Assembly (NCBI GenBank): GCA_964363055.1
Contig: CAYIGN010000019.1
Coordinates: forward strand, 1 to 13,758
DNA: 13,758 nt
Origin: CAYIGN01 sp964363055
GTDB lineage: Bacteria > Patescibacteriota > Minisyncoccia > Sungbacterales > HO2-52-23
Direction of reading: 5' to 3'
Numbering within the stretch: the stretch's first letter is position 1; each line of letters starts with the position of its first letter. Made by a program: the position numbers and the translations under genes. Positions 13,357 through 13,758 of the stretch are shown here, in pieces. The notes under the pieces were generated by a model, which ran no database searches, was not told the DNA's origin, and was given only the letters and a program-made list of their open reading frames with translations.

Positions 13357-13362
13357 ATAAGA

Positions 13363-13758
13363 TCATCCTTCGCGCATCTCCAGACGCCGGATCAGAATGA
13401 GTAATGCCGCCGGGGCGACCAACCACCAGAGGTGAATATCGGGGTCGGCAAAAACCCTGCGGGTGAGAGGCGATAAAACCTCAATACGATCAGGCGTCAG
13501 GAACGAGATCGTAATATGGGTGAGAAGGCCGACCTGCGTAAAACTCAAAAGCAGAACCTGCCACCAAGAGCCGCCGGGTGAAAAGGGCTTCGCGCGCCTC
13601 GCGCCCAGCAGCCAGATGAGCAGCGCCAGGAGAATAAAGAAAACTCCGATCTTGCCGGCAACCGCATCGCGGAGACCCAAGGAGCTGACGATACGCTCAA
13701 CCGGAATTGCCGGAAAAATAGCGAGCGCGACATAGGAGAGCATAATGGAGGAGACGAC
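13363..13758 (-). CDS. Unrecognised integral membrane protein, probably 5'-truncated by the window edge
   Basis: The frame is open to the right edge. The first ATG (13743) gives 126 residues but has no ribosome site (TCCTCC on the coding strand), so the true start is probably outside the window. Three membrane segments are visible: about residues 30-47 (AGKIGVFFILLALLIWLLGA), 60-82 (WWQVLLLSFTQVGLLTHITI) and 104-119 (LWWLVAPAALLILI), plus a hydrophobic start (MLSYVALAIFPAIP). It has basic residues between segments and no catalytic motif. It converges on the orphan two-TM gene across the MITE-like element. No family recognised. Confidence 0.7.
   Translation of the reverse strand, partial: VVSSIMLSYVALAIFPAIPVERIVSSLGLRDAVAGKIGVFFILLALLIWLLGARRAKPFSPGGSWWQVLLLSFTQVGLLTHITISFLTPDRIEVLSPLTRRVFADPDIHLWWLVAPAALLILIRRLEMREG

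Overview
The window looks like a chromosomal piece of a Patescibacteria (Candidate Phyla Radiation) bacterium of moderate GC. This is an inference. It rests on a small helix-turn-helix membrane protein beside a polymerase/TPR fusion and MurJ, on a secreted Cys-repeat protein and on several small orphan membrane proteins, all of which I associate with these genomes. No gene in the window fixes the taxonomy.

Layout. Positions 49-5117 (minus strand) form an apparent cell-envelope operon: a HTH protein with a membrane segment, an O-antigen-ligase-like multispanning protein with a TPR tail, and the lipid II flippase MurJ, whose start overlaps the preceding stop. Positions 5413-5634 (plus) encode a 73-residue MerR-like DNA-binding protein. 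It ends at a bidirectional terminator shared with rnpB.

Positions 5682-6410 (minus) hold the RNase P RNA gene, the most remarkable object here. All the conserved type A core segments, P1, P2 and a near-consensus promoter can be read. However, the gene is about 729 nt long instead of the usual 350-410, because it carries five repeat-like insertions: two heptamer-repeat hairpins, two copies of one 36-bp palindrome, and a 21-bp inverted repeat enclosing 86 nt in the P3 arm. Removing them leaves a core of normal size. A third heptamer-type hairpin lies elsewhere in the window (11741-11820), so these look like dispersed elements that this RNA gene tolerates.

Positions 6567-7331 (plus) encode an isopenicillin-N-synthase-like 2-oxoglutarate/Fe(II) oxygenase with its own terminator. 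Positions 7476-8129 encode a REP-associated (Y1/HUH) transposase with three copies of one palindrome: before the gene, inside it, and across its stop codon. Positions 8174-12117 (minus) encode three exported or membrane proteins: a small anchored protein with an 8-residue NPFE repeat, a 771-residue secreted protein with nine four-cysteine GPGGC repeats, and an anchored trypsin-like protease with an intact catalytic triad. Positions 12258-13194 (plus) encode a DoxX-like membrane protein and an orphan two-TM protein. A 163-bp MITE-like element fills the gap to a convergent, probably partial, membrane-protein gene that runs off the right edge.

The envelope genes appear to form one functional block (polymer synthesis and lipid II flipping). 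The protease and the Cys-repeat protein may form a second, extracellular block; that link rests on adjacency alone.
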